Assembly (NCBI GenBank): GCA_025526995.1
Contig: JAHLKG010000019.1
Span: 1-64,000, forward strand
From: Powellomyces hirtus
Taxonomy: Eukaryota > Chytridiomycota > Chytridiomycetes > Spizellomycetales > Powellomycetaceae
DNA length: 64,000 nt
Reading direction: 5' to 3'
Part shown: in pieces, positions 34,272 through 44,587 of the stretch
How the letters are laid out: every line of letters starts with the position of its first letter
Numbering within the stretch: position 1 is the first letter of the stretch
Position numbers and translations under genes: made by a program
Notes under the pieces: model-generated
What the model was told of the DNA's origin: nothing
Seen by the model: the letters and a program-made list of their open reading frames with translations, nothing else
The model's database searches: none

Positions 34272-35110
34272 GTCACCTCATGCCTGACAAACATGGACCG
34301 CGCTGGAGCGTCCGGCGTTCCGCCCACAGCGCTTGCACATTAGCCAGCTATCCACATCCCGCGCACTATCTGTTCTTTAGGGAAACTCCTCAGGATGAAG
34401 AAGTAGGTATCCGCAATATATCTTTTTTGATATTCAGTCTGTTGAGCTTGAAATAAAGACATCATTGGAGTTTCCCAAAGAAAGATAAGAATGCACAAGG
34501 GGAGGGGGTCTGTCCAGCCTCTTGGCGACAAACGGGGGAGAATCGTATTGTGATGATGATAGTGCAGTGTGGCCCCAGTCTGGCCCCAGTGCGGCAACGC
34601 TGGCTGCGGCCGTGGGGGTGTGCACAGTGCATTTTCCATTTCTTTGACGATTTTCTCCCGTTCGACCTCGCTTGGGGCATAAAGTGACAGGGGAGAAGTT
34701 GCCGCGGTGTCGCTTTTTATACCGCCTGCGAAAGCAAAAAAGAAGGTGAGTGTCAGGTGACCTGAGCGGTTCACGTGAGGAGGATGGACCTATGGACTGG
34801 GCGCACACGAAGTGTTGGGTAAGCAAGCACGCTTCTGGATTGATAAGGGATTGATCCAAGAGGGTCATCATCACTCTCATCATGTCCCAATCGCCAGTCT
34901 CAATGGGATCGATCTCCACATACAAGCAAGGGATCCTTATCCTATGACTGACTGACTGGATGAACTGGAAGGGCCCCTGGATCTAGGATCATAGCCGCAA
35001 GTGTGATTTTAATGAAAAGAGGCGTTCATTAAACCCCATTTATTTAGACTGTGTTTATTAGGATGAGTGTTTCAGGCTAATTGATTGAGCGGTGCGAACG
35101 GCACGCGTTT

Positions 35111-35114
<4 letters not shown>

Positions 35115-35155
<41 letters not shown>

Positions 35156-35158
35156 TCC
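35115..35158. repeat. (CT)n microsatellite
   Basis: About 17 CT units, interrupted once by CA. A second CT tract occurs in the intron of the SET gene (about 35889-35915). Confidence 0.9.
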
Positions 35159-35232
35159 TTTCTCGTTTGTGCGGCGGGCCGGGAGTCACTCACGCACTCG
35201 TGACGCTTAAGGTTAGGTTAATAATGCCCCCC

Positions 35233-35250
35233 CATCCATCCATCCATCCA
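35233..35250. repeat. (CATC)n tetranucleotide repeat
   Basis: About 4.5 CATC units, upstream of the SET gene TATA box. Confidence 0.85.
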
Positions 35251-35363
35251 CCTGTGTGTGTGGATATGAATATTCAACGGATGGATGGCGTTCTGGACTG
35301 CATGCACTCTGGGCTGTGAAGACAGTAGTACACTTTGTCTTTTCATGCATCCAGAAAAACAGA

Positions 35364-35374
35364 CATATAAAAGG
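35364..35374 (+). promoter_or_regulatory. TATA box of SET-domain gene
   Basis: CATATAAAAGG, 81 nt before the ATG at 35455. Confidence 0.6.
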
Positions 35375-35454
35375 GGCCTGCAGGCGTCTATCTGCCCCCT
35401 CCCCCCCACTCTACTCTCTACTTCTCCTCTCTTATCATCACATACATCACAACC

Positions 35455-36379
35455 ATGGGCCAAATGAGCAAACACACCACAAAGGACGCCGCCACCTTCT
35501 TCACGGCCCGCAACTACATTTCCCTCTCCGCGACCTTCATCATCGGCGTGTTTGTCGGAAGCCAAGCCCTGAAATCTTTCGGCCTCGGCAATGCCCTTTC
35601 GGGGGCGGTCACAGCGGCCCCTGCAATGGACGTGGCCCCACACGTGCCCGCCGCCGTCAACGACGACTGGAAGACCCGCAAATACTACCCCAAGGATCTG
35701 TCCAAACATTTCGGCATCCACCATATTGATCAGCTGGAAATCCCCGCCGAGTTGCAGCCCTATGTCGATGCCCACGATATCACCACCGATAAGCAGTATG
35801 TCGACAATATGGACCTGTACCAGAACTGTAAGTTGGAACCCTCGTAGATGGTTTTAAGGGTTGATTGCACCTAAACTTATCCTCAACTGTCTCTCTCTCT
35901 CTCTCTCGCTCTCTTCAGATGCCCGTGTCTTTGGCCCCTTCCTCGACAAACTTAGCTTGGGCAACAACGACGAACGCCTGTACGTCAAGTGGACCGGCGA
36001 CGAGAAGAAATTCGGTGTCTTCACCAACGCCTACATCCCCGCCTACGGGTTTGTCGTCGAATACTCTGGTCTCCTCATCAACAGCTCGCGGTCCACCGAC
36101 TACGAATGGCACTACCACAGCGAGCTGATCGACAACGACGGCAACGCGATGCCGTTGGGCATCGACTCGCAATTCGTGGGCAACATTGCTCGCTTTGTCA
36201 ACCATGACGACAAGCCCAACACTGACTCTATCTACGTCCCTTGGAAAAACACCTGGAGAATCGTCTATGTTGCGACCAAAAACATCTACCCCGGTGAAGA
36301 GGTCACTGTTAGCTACGGACCAAACTACTGGCAGAGCAGGGATCGCCTCAAGGTGCCATCAACGGACTCTGATGAATAG
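35455..36379 (+). CDS. SET-domain protein with N-terminal membrane segment
   Basis: SET domains usually methylate lysines using SAM. Exons 35455-35827 and 35919-36379 (phase 1), 277 residues. A hydrophobic segment at about residues 21-38 (YISLSATFIIGVFVGSQ) suggests membrane anchoring, odd for a histone methyltransferase. The SET core runs from about 140 to 265: GVFTNAYIPAYGFVVEYSG, then IDSQFVGNIARFVNHDDKPN (NH motif, normally NHSC) and GEEVTVSYGPNYW (the GEE-x-x-x-x-Y motif). There are no pre-SET or post-SET cysteine clusters. Asp-Asp replacing SC could affect activity. It may act on a non-histone target at a membrane; that is inference. Confidence 0.85.
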
Positions 36380-36934
36380 AGGACTGAACATTTTCTATCG
36401 TATTTAAGTGTAAATAGTGTATATAGTTTGTAAACATGTAAATATCTGATACTGCAACAAGATTTGCAAAAAAGCACATCATCATCTATGGTTCGTTGAC
36501 TTGGATCCATCACATGGATACGCTTAATTCCCAACATGTTCTCTGTCCCTTCACATCGAGACGACTACAATGCCCCGATCTGTACAAGAGCAGCTCGCTT
36601 CTCAAATGCATTGTCGCTGTCGTCTCCACGAAATCGACTGCCCTCGGACGCTTGAGAAAGCGACGACGTCCGTCTTATCAAGTGGTCGTGACAAGGACTG
36701 GCCCCCTAAAACCCATCGATGTATGCACCAAGAGTTTTTGGAGCGGAATGACAGAAAAATTAAGAATGTGGGATGCAACAGGCGAGGAAGATGTGGGACA
36801 GGGCAAAAGGAAAAACAAAAAAGTGACAGCAGAAGACTAGAATGCGATACTCGACGCGCGCGACACCTGTACACATTTCAATTCACCATTTCATTCTGCT
36901 TCAAGAGATCTCCTTATTCGAGTCAATTTTCACC
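36380..36934. other. intergenic region, possible short ORF only
   Basis: 555 nt. Two overlapping frames are open (36496-36840 and 36570-36962). Neither has a recognisable domain, and the second runs into the start of the next gene. Confidence 0.4.
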
Positions 36935-38461
36935 ATGCCCGACTCCACACCATTCTGGATGACTGTCGCCGCCTCCGCCGTAGCCGCCATTGTCGCGCGG
37001 GGAACGACTCACCCAATAGAGGTGCGTCCAGCAACCGCCACGCAATCCTCGAATCGCTCAATTCAAATATGACGTTTCCGGCGGTTGTCAGACTGTCAAG
37101 GTACACATATAATTCAACATCAGCAAAAAATATCTGCCTTGACGTTGCCCCCGCTCCCCAAATTGTGCTGTGGGAAAAAGTTAAATGGCTTTCGTAGGTT
37201 CGTCTGCAAACTGCCAAACGGAATGAGAACGCGCGCGGCGGTGTGTATGGGATGTCGCTCTGGACGGCGTTCGTGCATATTGTTAGACATGAGGGTCTTT
37301 GGGTGTTATATTATGGTATGGTAACTCGTGTGAAGAATGTTTTGTTTGCTGATGTGGGTTTGTTACCGTTCAGTTCCCTTTCTTACTTTTATTTTTCTTC
37401 CCCGCGCGAAACTCAGGGTTGCCAACCGCTCTCATGTGGGCCGTCCCAGCGACAATCACATATCTGTGCACCTACGAATGGTGGAGAAAACATCTGGATT
37501 TTATCGGGGATCCAGACACGAGCAGCGTGATTCACCTGGTGGCCGGTGGCATGGCTGAGCTCGTGAGCAACATTTTCTGGTGTCCGATGGTAATATGTGA
37601 CGTCCCATTCGAAAATTCCTGGTCTCTGCCCGTACATCATCATCATCCCCATCATGGTATCAATTGGGTTGATTAATCACGTTACCCCGGAAGTAGGAAG
37701 TCGTCAAAAGCCGGCAACAAGCCAATCTCGCTTCCTCCACCGACCCACGCCGGCCCAACCTCAAATACCGTCCGAGCGGCGGCGACGCACTCCATTCCAG
37801 CCATTTCAGCGACGAAGACGAGGAAGAAATCCTCCTCAACGAACTCGCCGAGTTCCAGAACCCGCCCTCGTCCCACCACCATCCCACCACCACCACCCTC
37901 TCCCACTCGCGCCTCTCCACATTCGCGTTCATGCGCAGTCTTTATCAACGGCAAGGCCTGCGCGGATTCTATGTCGGCTTCTGGCTCGGCGTGCTGGTCT
38001 ACCTCCCGTACTCGATGATCTATTTTATTTTGTATGAGGCGTTCAAGAATTGGGCAGCGGGGGGTGCGCCGCAGGCGTCGCTCTCGGCGTGGGCGATTAT
38101 GGTGTGCGCGGCGGGCGCGGGCGCTGTGGGTGCGGCGGCAACGAATCCGTTGGATGGTGAGTTGTGAGGCAAGCCAAAAAAAAAAAGCTCCCACCCCACC
38201 GATCCCCACGTCTTGAGAGTTTTGGCCGCTGACGGTGAATTTTCGAATTTGCAAGTGCCGAAAACAGCATACCAAGTAGCCGCCGACAATGCCGACCACC
38301 GGCCCCGCATCACGTTTCTGGAAACGGTACTCATGCTCTGGAGAGAAGGCGGGTGGAGGGCGTTCTGCAAAGGTGTCGGGGCGAGAGTGTCGTGGCTGGC
38401 ACCCACCGTCGTGCTGCAGTTTACGGTTTTTGAGACGGTTAAACGGTGGCTGCGGGGTTGA
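36935..38461 (+). CDS. mitochondrial carrier (SLC25) family protein
   Basis: Six exons: 36935-37021, 37092-37100 (9 nt), 37198-37315, 37417-37589, 37697-38156 and 38220-38461; phases agree, 362 residues. The first carrier signature, PIETVKVRLQ, is assembled from three exons, the TVK coming from the 9-nt microexon. The second is PMEVVKSRQQ, followed by an acidic insert of about 70 residues (SDEDEEEILLNELAEF) in the matrix loop, then GFYVGFWLGVLVYLPYSMIYFILYE. The third is degenerate (NPLDVLAADG) and spans the last intron. The carrier fold is clear. The transported solute is not evident; it is not the citrate type. Confidence 0.82.
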
Positions 38462-38980
38462 TGGGGCGCCGTTACTGCCAAAGCCACGCATTGGGTAAGC
38501 TGTGGAATTAGACATTTTGCGTTCCAAGACACGGGACAAGACTGGGAGGCAATGATCCCCTCTCGCGACTTAAATTCAAAGTATGTATATGAAACGGAAT
38601 AGAGTATGGTCGTTTCAGCCTCTGGCCCTCGTCGATTTGGCTGCGGGGAAGACCAAGCTTCTTTTTGTAGCCTCTCAGGGGGGAAGGTGTGGGCAGAACA
38701 AGGAAGTGTGTGTCAAAAAGGAGGGCATTTTTTACCGCCAATACAGACAGCGGCTGTACATTCCTGTCCATAGTGCGGCTTTTTGCTCTCGGCATTGTGT
38801 AAGGGGGAACACTGTTACGCCGTACGAAGATTCACAGCAACGTTGTCATGAACAGTTTTGTTTTATGAAGTATCTATGGAAAGGGGAGAGGATGATGCGA
38901 TACTATATATTGACCGGAACAGGAGAACAGACACAGTCCCATTCAACAGGGGCGGGGGGAATCAACGTGTCCACCCATCT
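38462..38980. other. intergenic region between convergent genes
   Basis: 519 nt, no supported ORF; 3' flanks of the carrier and HAD genes. Confidence 0.4.
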
Positions 38981-40172
38981 CTACGCCTGTGGGATATTCG
39001 CCTCGTTGGCCACGATTTCTCCTACGCCATTGAAGATGACATAAGGCTGGTATGCCTCGTTGGTTAGATTCAGCCTATTGGTGACACCACTCATGACGAG
39101 CACGGGGTCGAGCATGGCATAGATGCCGGACAAGATATCCGTGTCCATGCGGTCCCCGACAATGCACGTTTGTTCTTTGGTGGTGCCGAGAATGCCTGCC
39201 GCGTAGCGCATCATGAGCGACGTGGGTTTGCCGCAGTAGAAGGCTTTGCGCCCGGATGCGAGTTCGACCGCTGCGCAAAAGGCGCCTGTGGCGGGCAGGA
39301 TCCCGCCTTCGGACGGACCGTTGACGTCGGGGTTGGTGCCAATCAGTTTGGCGCCCTTGTAGACGAGATTGACGGCCTTGGAGATTTTTTCAAAGTTGTG
39401 CGAGGAGCCTTCGCCAATCACCACGTAGTCCGGGTTCTGAGCGGGGGGCAAAACGAAAACGAGAAATGCAAGAGGACAGAAAAAGCCATAGAGTCAATTA
39501 CACCTGGCCCCGAGCATACAATACCACGACTTTGCATGTTTTTGCCGCGACCGGGGGATGTCCCCGGCGCGCGACCGCACTCACGATATCATTCATGGTG
39601 AACCCGGCCTCATACAGGGCGTACGTCAATCCCGGCTCGCCAATGACATAGACGGTGCCTCCGTGCGGTTTCTGCGACTGGAGGAATTTGGCCGTCGCGA
39701 TGGCGGACGTGTAGAAATGCGCCTCGGGAATCTCCAGCCCGAGCCGCGCCATCTTCTGCGACAGCTCGCGCGGCGTCGGCGCGCTGTTGTTGGTCTTTTC
39801 TCCCAGAGAAAGAGAAAAACATCAGTCAATCCCCGACGACATTGCAGAATGAGGAAAATAACTCGAAACTCTCACCAGGAACAGAAACTTTTTATTCTCC
39901 TTCATCAACCACATGATGAATTCCTTGACTCCGGGAAGCAGCAAGTTGCCATGGTAGATCACTCCATCCATATCACATATAAAGCCCTGAAACAGAACGA
40001 CAGACGATTTCCTTTAGGTCCGCGCGTTCCCCGCCACGAACACCCGGTAGCGTTACATTCTATGAGGTACCTCTTTTTGGCGGATAGCTTCTACCCGGGC
40101 GGCATACTCGGCGGGAGTGACCCGAGTCAGCTCGGCCAAATCGGCGGCGGTGAAATTGGGGAGGTGGGTCAT
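38981..40172 (-). CDS. HAD-family phosphatase, NagD/4-nitrophenylphosphatase type
   Basis: Four exons on the minus strand: 40172-40071, 39986-39876, 39794-39585 and 39436-38981; all phase 0, 292 residues. HAD motifs: FICDMDGVIYHG (motif I, nucleophile Asp), FLTNNSAPTPREL (motif II), YCGKP (motif III Lys) and CIVGDRMDTDI (motif IV). The C2-type cap, with YVIGEPGL and VVIGEG, places it with NagD, Pho13 and phosphoglycolate phosphatase-like enzymes, which detoxify 2-phosphoglycolate and similar side products. The 38-residue N-terminal extension (MTHLPNFTAADLAEL) resembles an acylphosphatase-free leader rather than a signal peptide. The exact substrate is inferred from the family. Confidence 0.92.
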
Positions 40173-40944
40173 GCTTATTTCGAGTGTGTGTTTTCGTAAA
40201 GTCTGATTGGGAACGCGGCTACCCATGGGTCATGCAAGACCCGTAGGCTTCATCGCTCAACCGCGCGTTGCTTGACCCGCGCCCTCCAGGCAATGCGATC
40301 AAAGTCGGGCCGGACAATTTTGTAACTCAATATCAAGCCCCTCCGAAATCTCAACATCATAGAGCATGGGCAGAGCGACACACAGCGGCGAAAGCCTCCG
40401 AGCAGTCCAGGCCTCCTGGGGAACTCTTGCGTTTATGCGCTGTTTTGGGGCTGTTGAGGCTGCCGTGTGTTTGGCCCAACCTACTCTACTCTAACCTACC
40501 TGCGTCATGCTTCCCCACATGTACACCTGCGTAATCTCTATCAACACATCATTCTTCAACATCATTCTTCAACATCATTCTTCACAAAGACGTTCAAAAG
40601 GATTGATGGCTTTGGACCCTTCATCTAGGATCCTCAATGCACGTGTAGATAGATAAAGTATGCGCTTCTTGAGCATAGATGTAGGATGGCACGCGCTGTT
40701 CTGATTGATTGATCGTGCTGAGTCATTGCTGAGTCATCATCAGCATCATCTCAACCGGAACCGCCGTTTTTGATCGATTCCAAACGTTCCGAGTTAATTC
40801 CGTGTTTTTTGCACTGTGTCATTTCGACAAGTTGCTCGCTCAAGCAGATATACTCGGAAAACTATCAACTGCTCTATGAAAGGAAAAAGACCGGGCGAGT
40901 CTGCGTAGATAGCACTATCACCACCACCCCGTAAGAATCCACAA
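40173..40944. other. divergent promoter region with a 13-nt tandem repeat
   Basis: 772 nt between divergent starts. It contains a 13-nt repeat at 40548-40585 and no gene. Confidence 0.45.
40548..40585. repeat. 13-nt tandem repeat, three copies
   Basis: Unit ATCATTCTTCAAC occurs at 40548, 40561 and 40574 (last copy ends CAC). Confidence 0.9.
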
Positions 40945-42159
40945 ATGGCGACGACTTCAACTCCGACCTCCTCTCCGGCTGCCGCCGCCGAGCTCGCAAC
41001 CACCACCCCGTCCACCACCGCGCCAATACCTTCGTCCCTGCTAGCGCAGTATCTTAACGCCGACCACCTCGCCGGCCTCACCCGAACCCACGCGGTCACG
41101 ATCGCCGCCACCAGCGCCGCCATCACCAGCGTCGTTTGCGGGTACCCGTTCGACTCGATAAAAACCCGAATGCAGGCATTCCGCTACGACAACACCATGG
41201 CGTGTGTCCGCAGCACGTTCCATGCAGAGGGACTCGCGGGTTTCTACCGCGGCGTCATGCCTGTTGCCGCGTCCATATCCGTGCTGCGGTCCATCTCATT
41301 CTCGCTGTATAATGGAGGCAAGCAGGAGATCTCGGCCTTGTTGCCCGAGGGAACGACGCCGCTTACGTCGTTGATGATTTCGAGCTCGATATCGGGCGCG
41401 ATGGCGGGGAGTGTGGTGGCGACGCTGAATTCGCCGGTCGATTTCATAAAGTTGCAGAAACAGTTGGAGCGGATTGTGGTGACGGCAAAACCCACTGCCA
41501 TGGCGGATATGGTCGGTGAGGCCGTGACGTCGGCCCCGACGGCGGCCGCTGGACTTGGCGAGGGAGCATCGGCCGCCGCTGCTGCAGGCGCGCGGGGCAT
41601 CGATGCGCCCGCGATGCGGACACCCTCCCATGGCTCAGGCCACGGCTCTGCCTCTACCTCTTCTCTTTCCGCGCCGCCCAAGATCAAATCCACCACCGAA
41701 TGGGCGCGCCACATTGTCGAGCTCAAAGGGCCCTCGGGCCTCTACTCTGGCTACTCGATGCATCTCGTCCGCGACGCCATCGGCACCGGCATGTACTTTT
41801 GCGGCTACGAGACCTGCAAGCACTTGCTGTCCACCTACGTCAGCGGCGCGCCCGCGGGGCCGCTCACCTACATGATGGCGGGCGGCCTCGCCGGGTCCTT
41901 GTCGTGGATCGTCCTCTTTCCCATTGACGTGACAAAATCCGTTCTCCAGCGGGAGGCGCTGCAACGCCACCCAAAGTACTCGACGGCACTGCAGTTTGTG
42001 AAAATGCGCTGGGCTAAAGGTGGGATTCGCGGATTCTACAATGGGATTGGACCGCAGCTCCTGCGCAGCTTTCCTGTCCACTCCATCAACTTTTTGGTGT
42101 ATGAGAATGTCGTAAAGTGGTGCAGAACCGTAGGCGTTATCGAGGGAGATACTTCGTAA
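40945..42159 (+). CDS. mitochondrial carrier, YMC/carnitine-carrier-like
   Basis: A single intronless exon of 404 residues, long for a carrier (about 300). A Ser/Thr/Ala-rich N-terminus of about 35 residues precedes the fold. The three signatures are YPFDSIKTRMQ, SPVDFIKLQKQ and FPIDVTKSVLQ, each at the end of an odd-numbered helix. Helical parts include LAGFYRGVMPVAAS, GLYSGYSMHLVRDAIGTGMYFCGYE and GFYNGIGPQLLRSFPVHSINFLVYE. The RDAIGTGMYF-x-x-YE and FPVHSINFLVYE pieces fit the YMC/carnitine/ornithine branch. An Ala/Gly/Ser-rich insert of roughly 65 residues (encoded near 41500-41680) lies in the second matrix loop. Substrate unproven. Confidence 0.88.
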   Translation: MATTSTPTSSPAAAAELATTTPSTTAPIPSSLLAQYLNADHLAGLTRTHAVTIAATSAAITSVVCGYPFDSIKTRMQAFRYDNTMACVRSTFHAEGLAGFYRGVMPVAASISVLRSISFSLYNGGKQEISALLPEGTTPLTSLMISSSISGAMAGSVVATLNSPVDFIKLQKQLERIVVTAKPTAMADMVGEAVTSAPTAAAGLGEGASAAAAAGARGIDAPAMRTPSHGSGHGSASTSSLSAPPKIKSTTEWARHIVELKGPSGLYSGYSMHLVRDAIGTGMYFCGYETCKHLLSTYVSGAPAGPLTYMMAGGLAGSLSWIVLFPIDVTKSVLQREALQRHPKYSTALQFVKMRWAKGGIRGFYNGIGPQLLRSFPVHSINFLVYENVVKWCRTVGVIEGDTS

Positions 42160-42467
42160 CCATATAGGACATCATATCATATCTAGTCAACCCGTACCCC
42201 ACATAGCCAGTTTGCCCTGGTCCAACAGCTGTACATATAAACTATAATTTGGATCGGGCGTGCACATACATGGAATGATTTCGGAGGGGCTGTCCTCATT
42301 ATCCGTTGGTTGAGTTTGCATTCGTATGTATACTACATCTTGCGCTTTACATTTACTACATTCCAAGAAACAGTTGAGACCGTTACATACATGCATGCGG
42401 AGGGAGAGAGAAGGGGAGCGAGGGAGAGAGAGAGGAGCGTCTCTCAGTATCTATGTTTTTGAAATTT
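42160..42467. other. short intergenic region between convergent genes
   Basis: 308 nt, AT-rich then GA-rich (gagagagaag near 42400); no gene. Confidence 0.4.
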
Positions 42468-43795
42468 CTAAATGCGGCGCGTTCGAAACCCCGCGCTTTC
42501 AAAATACGATTTCCGGCGATTCATGCTCGGGGTTTCGTTTTCAATGTCGGGGTACGCGTACGGGTCCAGCCCGTCCGGGTACGCTTCCGGCGACGCGACG
42601 ACGGGTTCGTGCGTGGAGTACGGTTGGGTTGGATGTAGAGGTTGTGAGGACGATGCCACGCTGGCGTTGCGGTTGTGGCTGGCGTCGGAGGGCGGGGTGG
42701 GGGGTGCTGCAGAGGAGGAGATGCTGGCGGTGGCGGTGGCGGGGCTTGTTGAGCGCGCGGCGGCGGCGGCGAGGTTGTGGTCGTGGAGTTTGGCGTAATA
42801 TTCCTCGCATTCAGCTATGTGGTCGAAGCGGAAGTTGCCCGACACCGTGTCGAGGGTTACGATATACGTGCGGCCAAACGCCTTAAAAAAGAAGCGCAGG
42901 CCGTATGGGTTGTCGGTTCCAATCGGCAGGGGCAGGTACGCCGGGAACGGGGTGGAGCCCTGTTGGCGGAGGAGTGCATCCGCCGGGCCCTCGTCCGGTC
43001 TCGCGCGGTGAAGCTGCTGCTGCGGTGGTGTCGCGGCATGCGACCTGCGCGTAGAGCCGGAGCTGCTGACACTGTACGCGGCAGCGGGCAAGGCCGGGAT
43101 CATTTCCTGGGGCGGCGGCGCGAGGGAAAACATGCTCATTCGATGGTTCGCGTGCCCGTACAAGCTCGCGCGGTTCGGGTGGTCGCCCTGTTTGGTGGTA
43201 AGGGGGGGAGTGTCGTAGGCGGGTTGGTAGAGCGGGGACGCCATTTCGGCGGGGACGAGGGTGGACCGCTTGTAGTCGATCGTGGGTTTGGGTTTGAGGG
43301 CACGGATGGAGGTGTCCGTGTCGAGCTCGTCGTCATCATCATCGGAGGAGGAGAAACGACGGTTGAGGTAGGTGAATGGCCACAGACCTTTCAGACGGGC
43401 AATCCAGATGAGCCCAGAGAGAACGAGGGCGCCGACAACCACGGCGGCGACTGCTATGATCTGGTCAGAACGATAAAGAAAAATCAGAAGACAAGAAGAC
43501 GTATACGGCACGGCAATGCAAAGACAGCACACAACAAAAAAAACCATACACATATCTCCCGCATACTCACAATCGTATTCGTATCAATCCCGTTACCCCC
43601 ACCACCGCCCTGCAACTTCCCAGCCGTGCCCGTAGCCCCCGCCGCCGCCGCGGTCGGGTCTGGTTGGTTCGAGCGGCTGCATTCGCCCACCGAGCCCGCC
43701 GGGCCGGTTATGCGACATATCGGGCTCACTCCGCCCGTGACAACGCAGTCGGCGTCGGAGAAACAAGGACTGCCTTGTTGCTTCGGGGCGCTCAT
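42468..43795 (-). CDS. single-pass membrane protein of unknown function
   Basis: Exons 43795-43571 and 43460-42468 (phase 0), 405 residues. The N-terminal 70 residues carry four Cys (PCFSDADC ... PICRITG ... GEC) and Gly/Ala runs, suggesting a small disulfide-bonded outer domain, though there is no classical signal peptide. A transmembrane helix spans about 77-98 (IIAVAAVVVGALVLSGLIWI), followed by basic residues. The cytoplasmic part has an acidic patch (SSDDDDDELDTD), low-complexity stretches, and one folded-looking segment (PYGLRFFFKAFGRTYIVTLDTVSGNF) near 230-260. The tail is Ser/Pro/Tyr-rich. The topology resembles a type III membrane sensor. Family not recognised. Confidence 0.75.
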
Positions 43796-44587
43796 TTTGA
43801 AGAGAAAACAGTCTAGCGGTATTTGGTTGTCCAGCAACAAATACGAGGTATCTCTATATGATATACAATATAAATATCAGGGTCTTGAGTAGGTACTGTA
43901 GGTACAGTATCTTGGGGGCCCTTGAAAAATGATTCATGTCCCTTTGGCACACGTTGGTGCGAATCAGGTGGATGGTGTGAGCGCGTTGTTTTTCGCTGCG
44001 CACGGAACACGAACAGTTCTTTCCTTCTTTCCTTCTGTCACACTTTCCCTTTCACACTTTCCCTTTCACACACTGTCACTTTCTGCTGTCAGCCACATTC
44101 AGGGACTGTCACGTGACTGTCCGCCTCTCTGAAACAGTTTGGTAGCGGCAAGAGTATTGAAAGGCTTGGCCTTATATCTAGCAGGCATTGGTCAGCGTTT
44201 CTACGACCTTTTGCCTTTTGCCTTTTGCATACTTATAACTGGACAGAGCTGCGTGACTGAAGACTATCGATATTACAATTGTCTCTCTGCCCTCCCATAT
44301 GTAGTCCAGGTCTGTTGTTCATCAGACGTACTACATGAATCCCACTTTGCATGTCCATTTCCATTTGGCAGTTGAAGTGGCAGGGGTGAGATCAGCTGAT
44401 TCACATCACATGACTTGTTGATGGAATGATTGTTCCATTTATGGATTTAATGAGAGCGCCAGCCACTCCAACACGCTCTGATGAGTGAATTGACCGAATT
44501 CACCCGGCAACCGCAAGACCGTCGTTTCCCATTTGCCACTGTTTTTATTTGTATGGTGGGAAAGAAGAAACAACAAACTCCCAAAAC
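43796..44587. other. divergent promoter region, no gene seen
   Basis: 792 nt. Contains a pyrimidine-rich direct repeat of CACTTTCCCTTTCA at about 44039-44072. No supported ORF. Confidence 0.45.

Larger units (their letters stand above)
34272..35454. other. intergenic region with microsatellites
   Basis: 1.18 kb. It holds the (CT)n and (CATC)n tracts and a TATA box at 35364-35374 before the SET gene. Overlapping minus-strand ORFs (34340-34925) show no domain. Confidence 0.45.

Noticed and set aside
34340..34925. Minus-strand ORFs of 144 and 163 codons
   Set aside because: Overlapping frames with no domain, next to microsatellites; look like chance.
36570..36962. 130-codon plus-strand ORF between the SET and carrier genes
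   Set aside because: Overlaps the carrier start codon, has a competing frame of equal length and no recognisable domain. Could be a transcript leader, but not supported as a gene.
42777..43892. 371-codon plus-strand ORF
   Set aside because: Antisense to the membrane protein gene; GC-rich coding sequence produces open shadows on the other strand.
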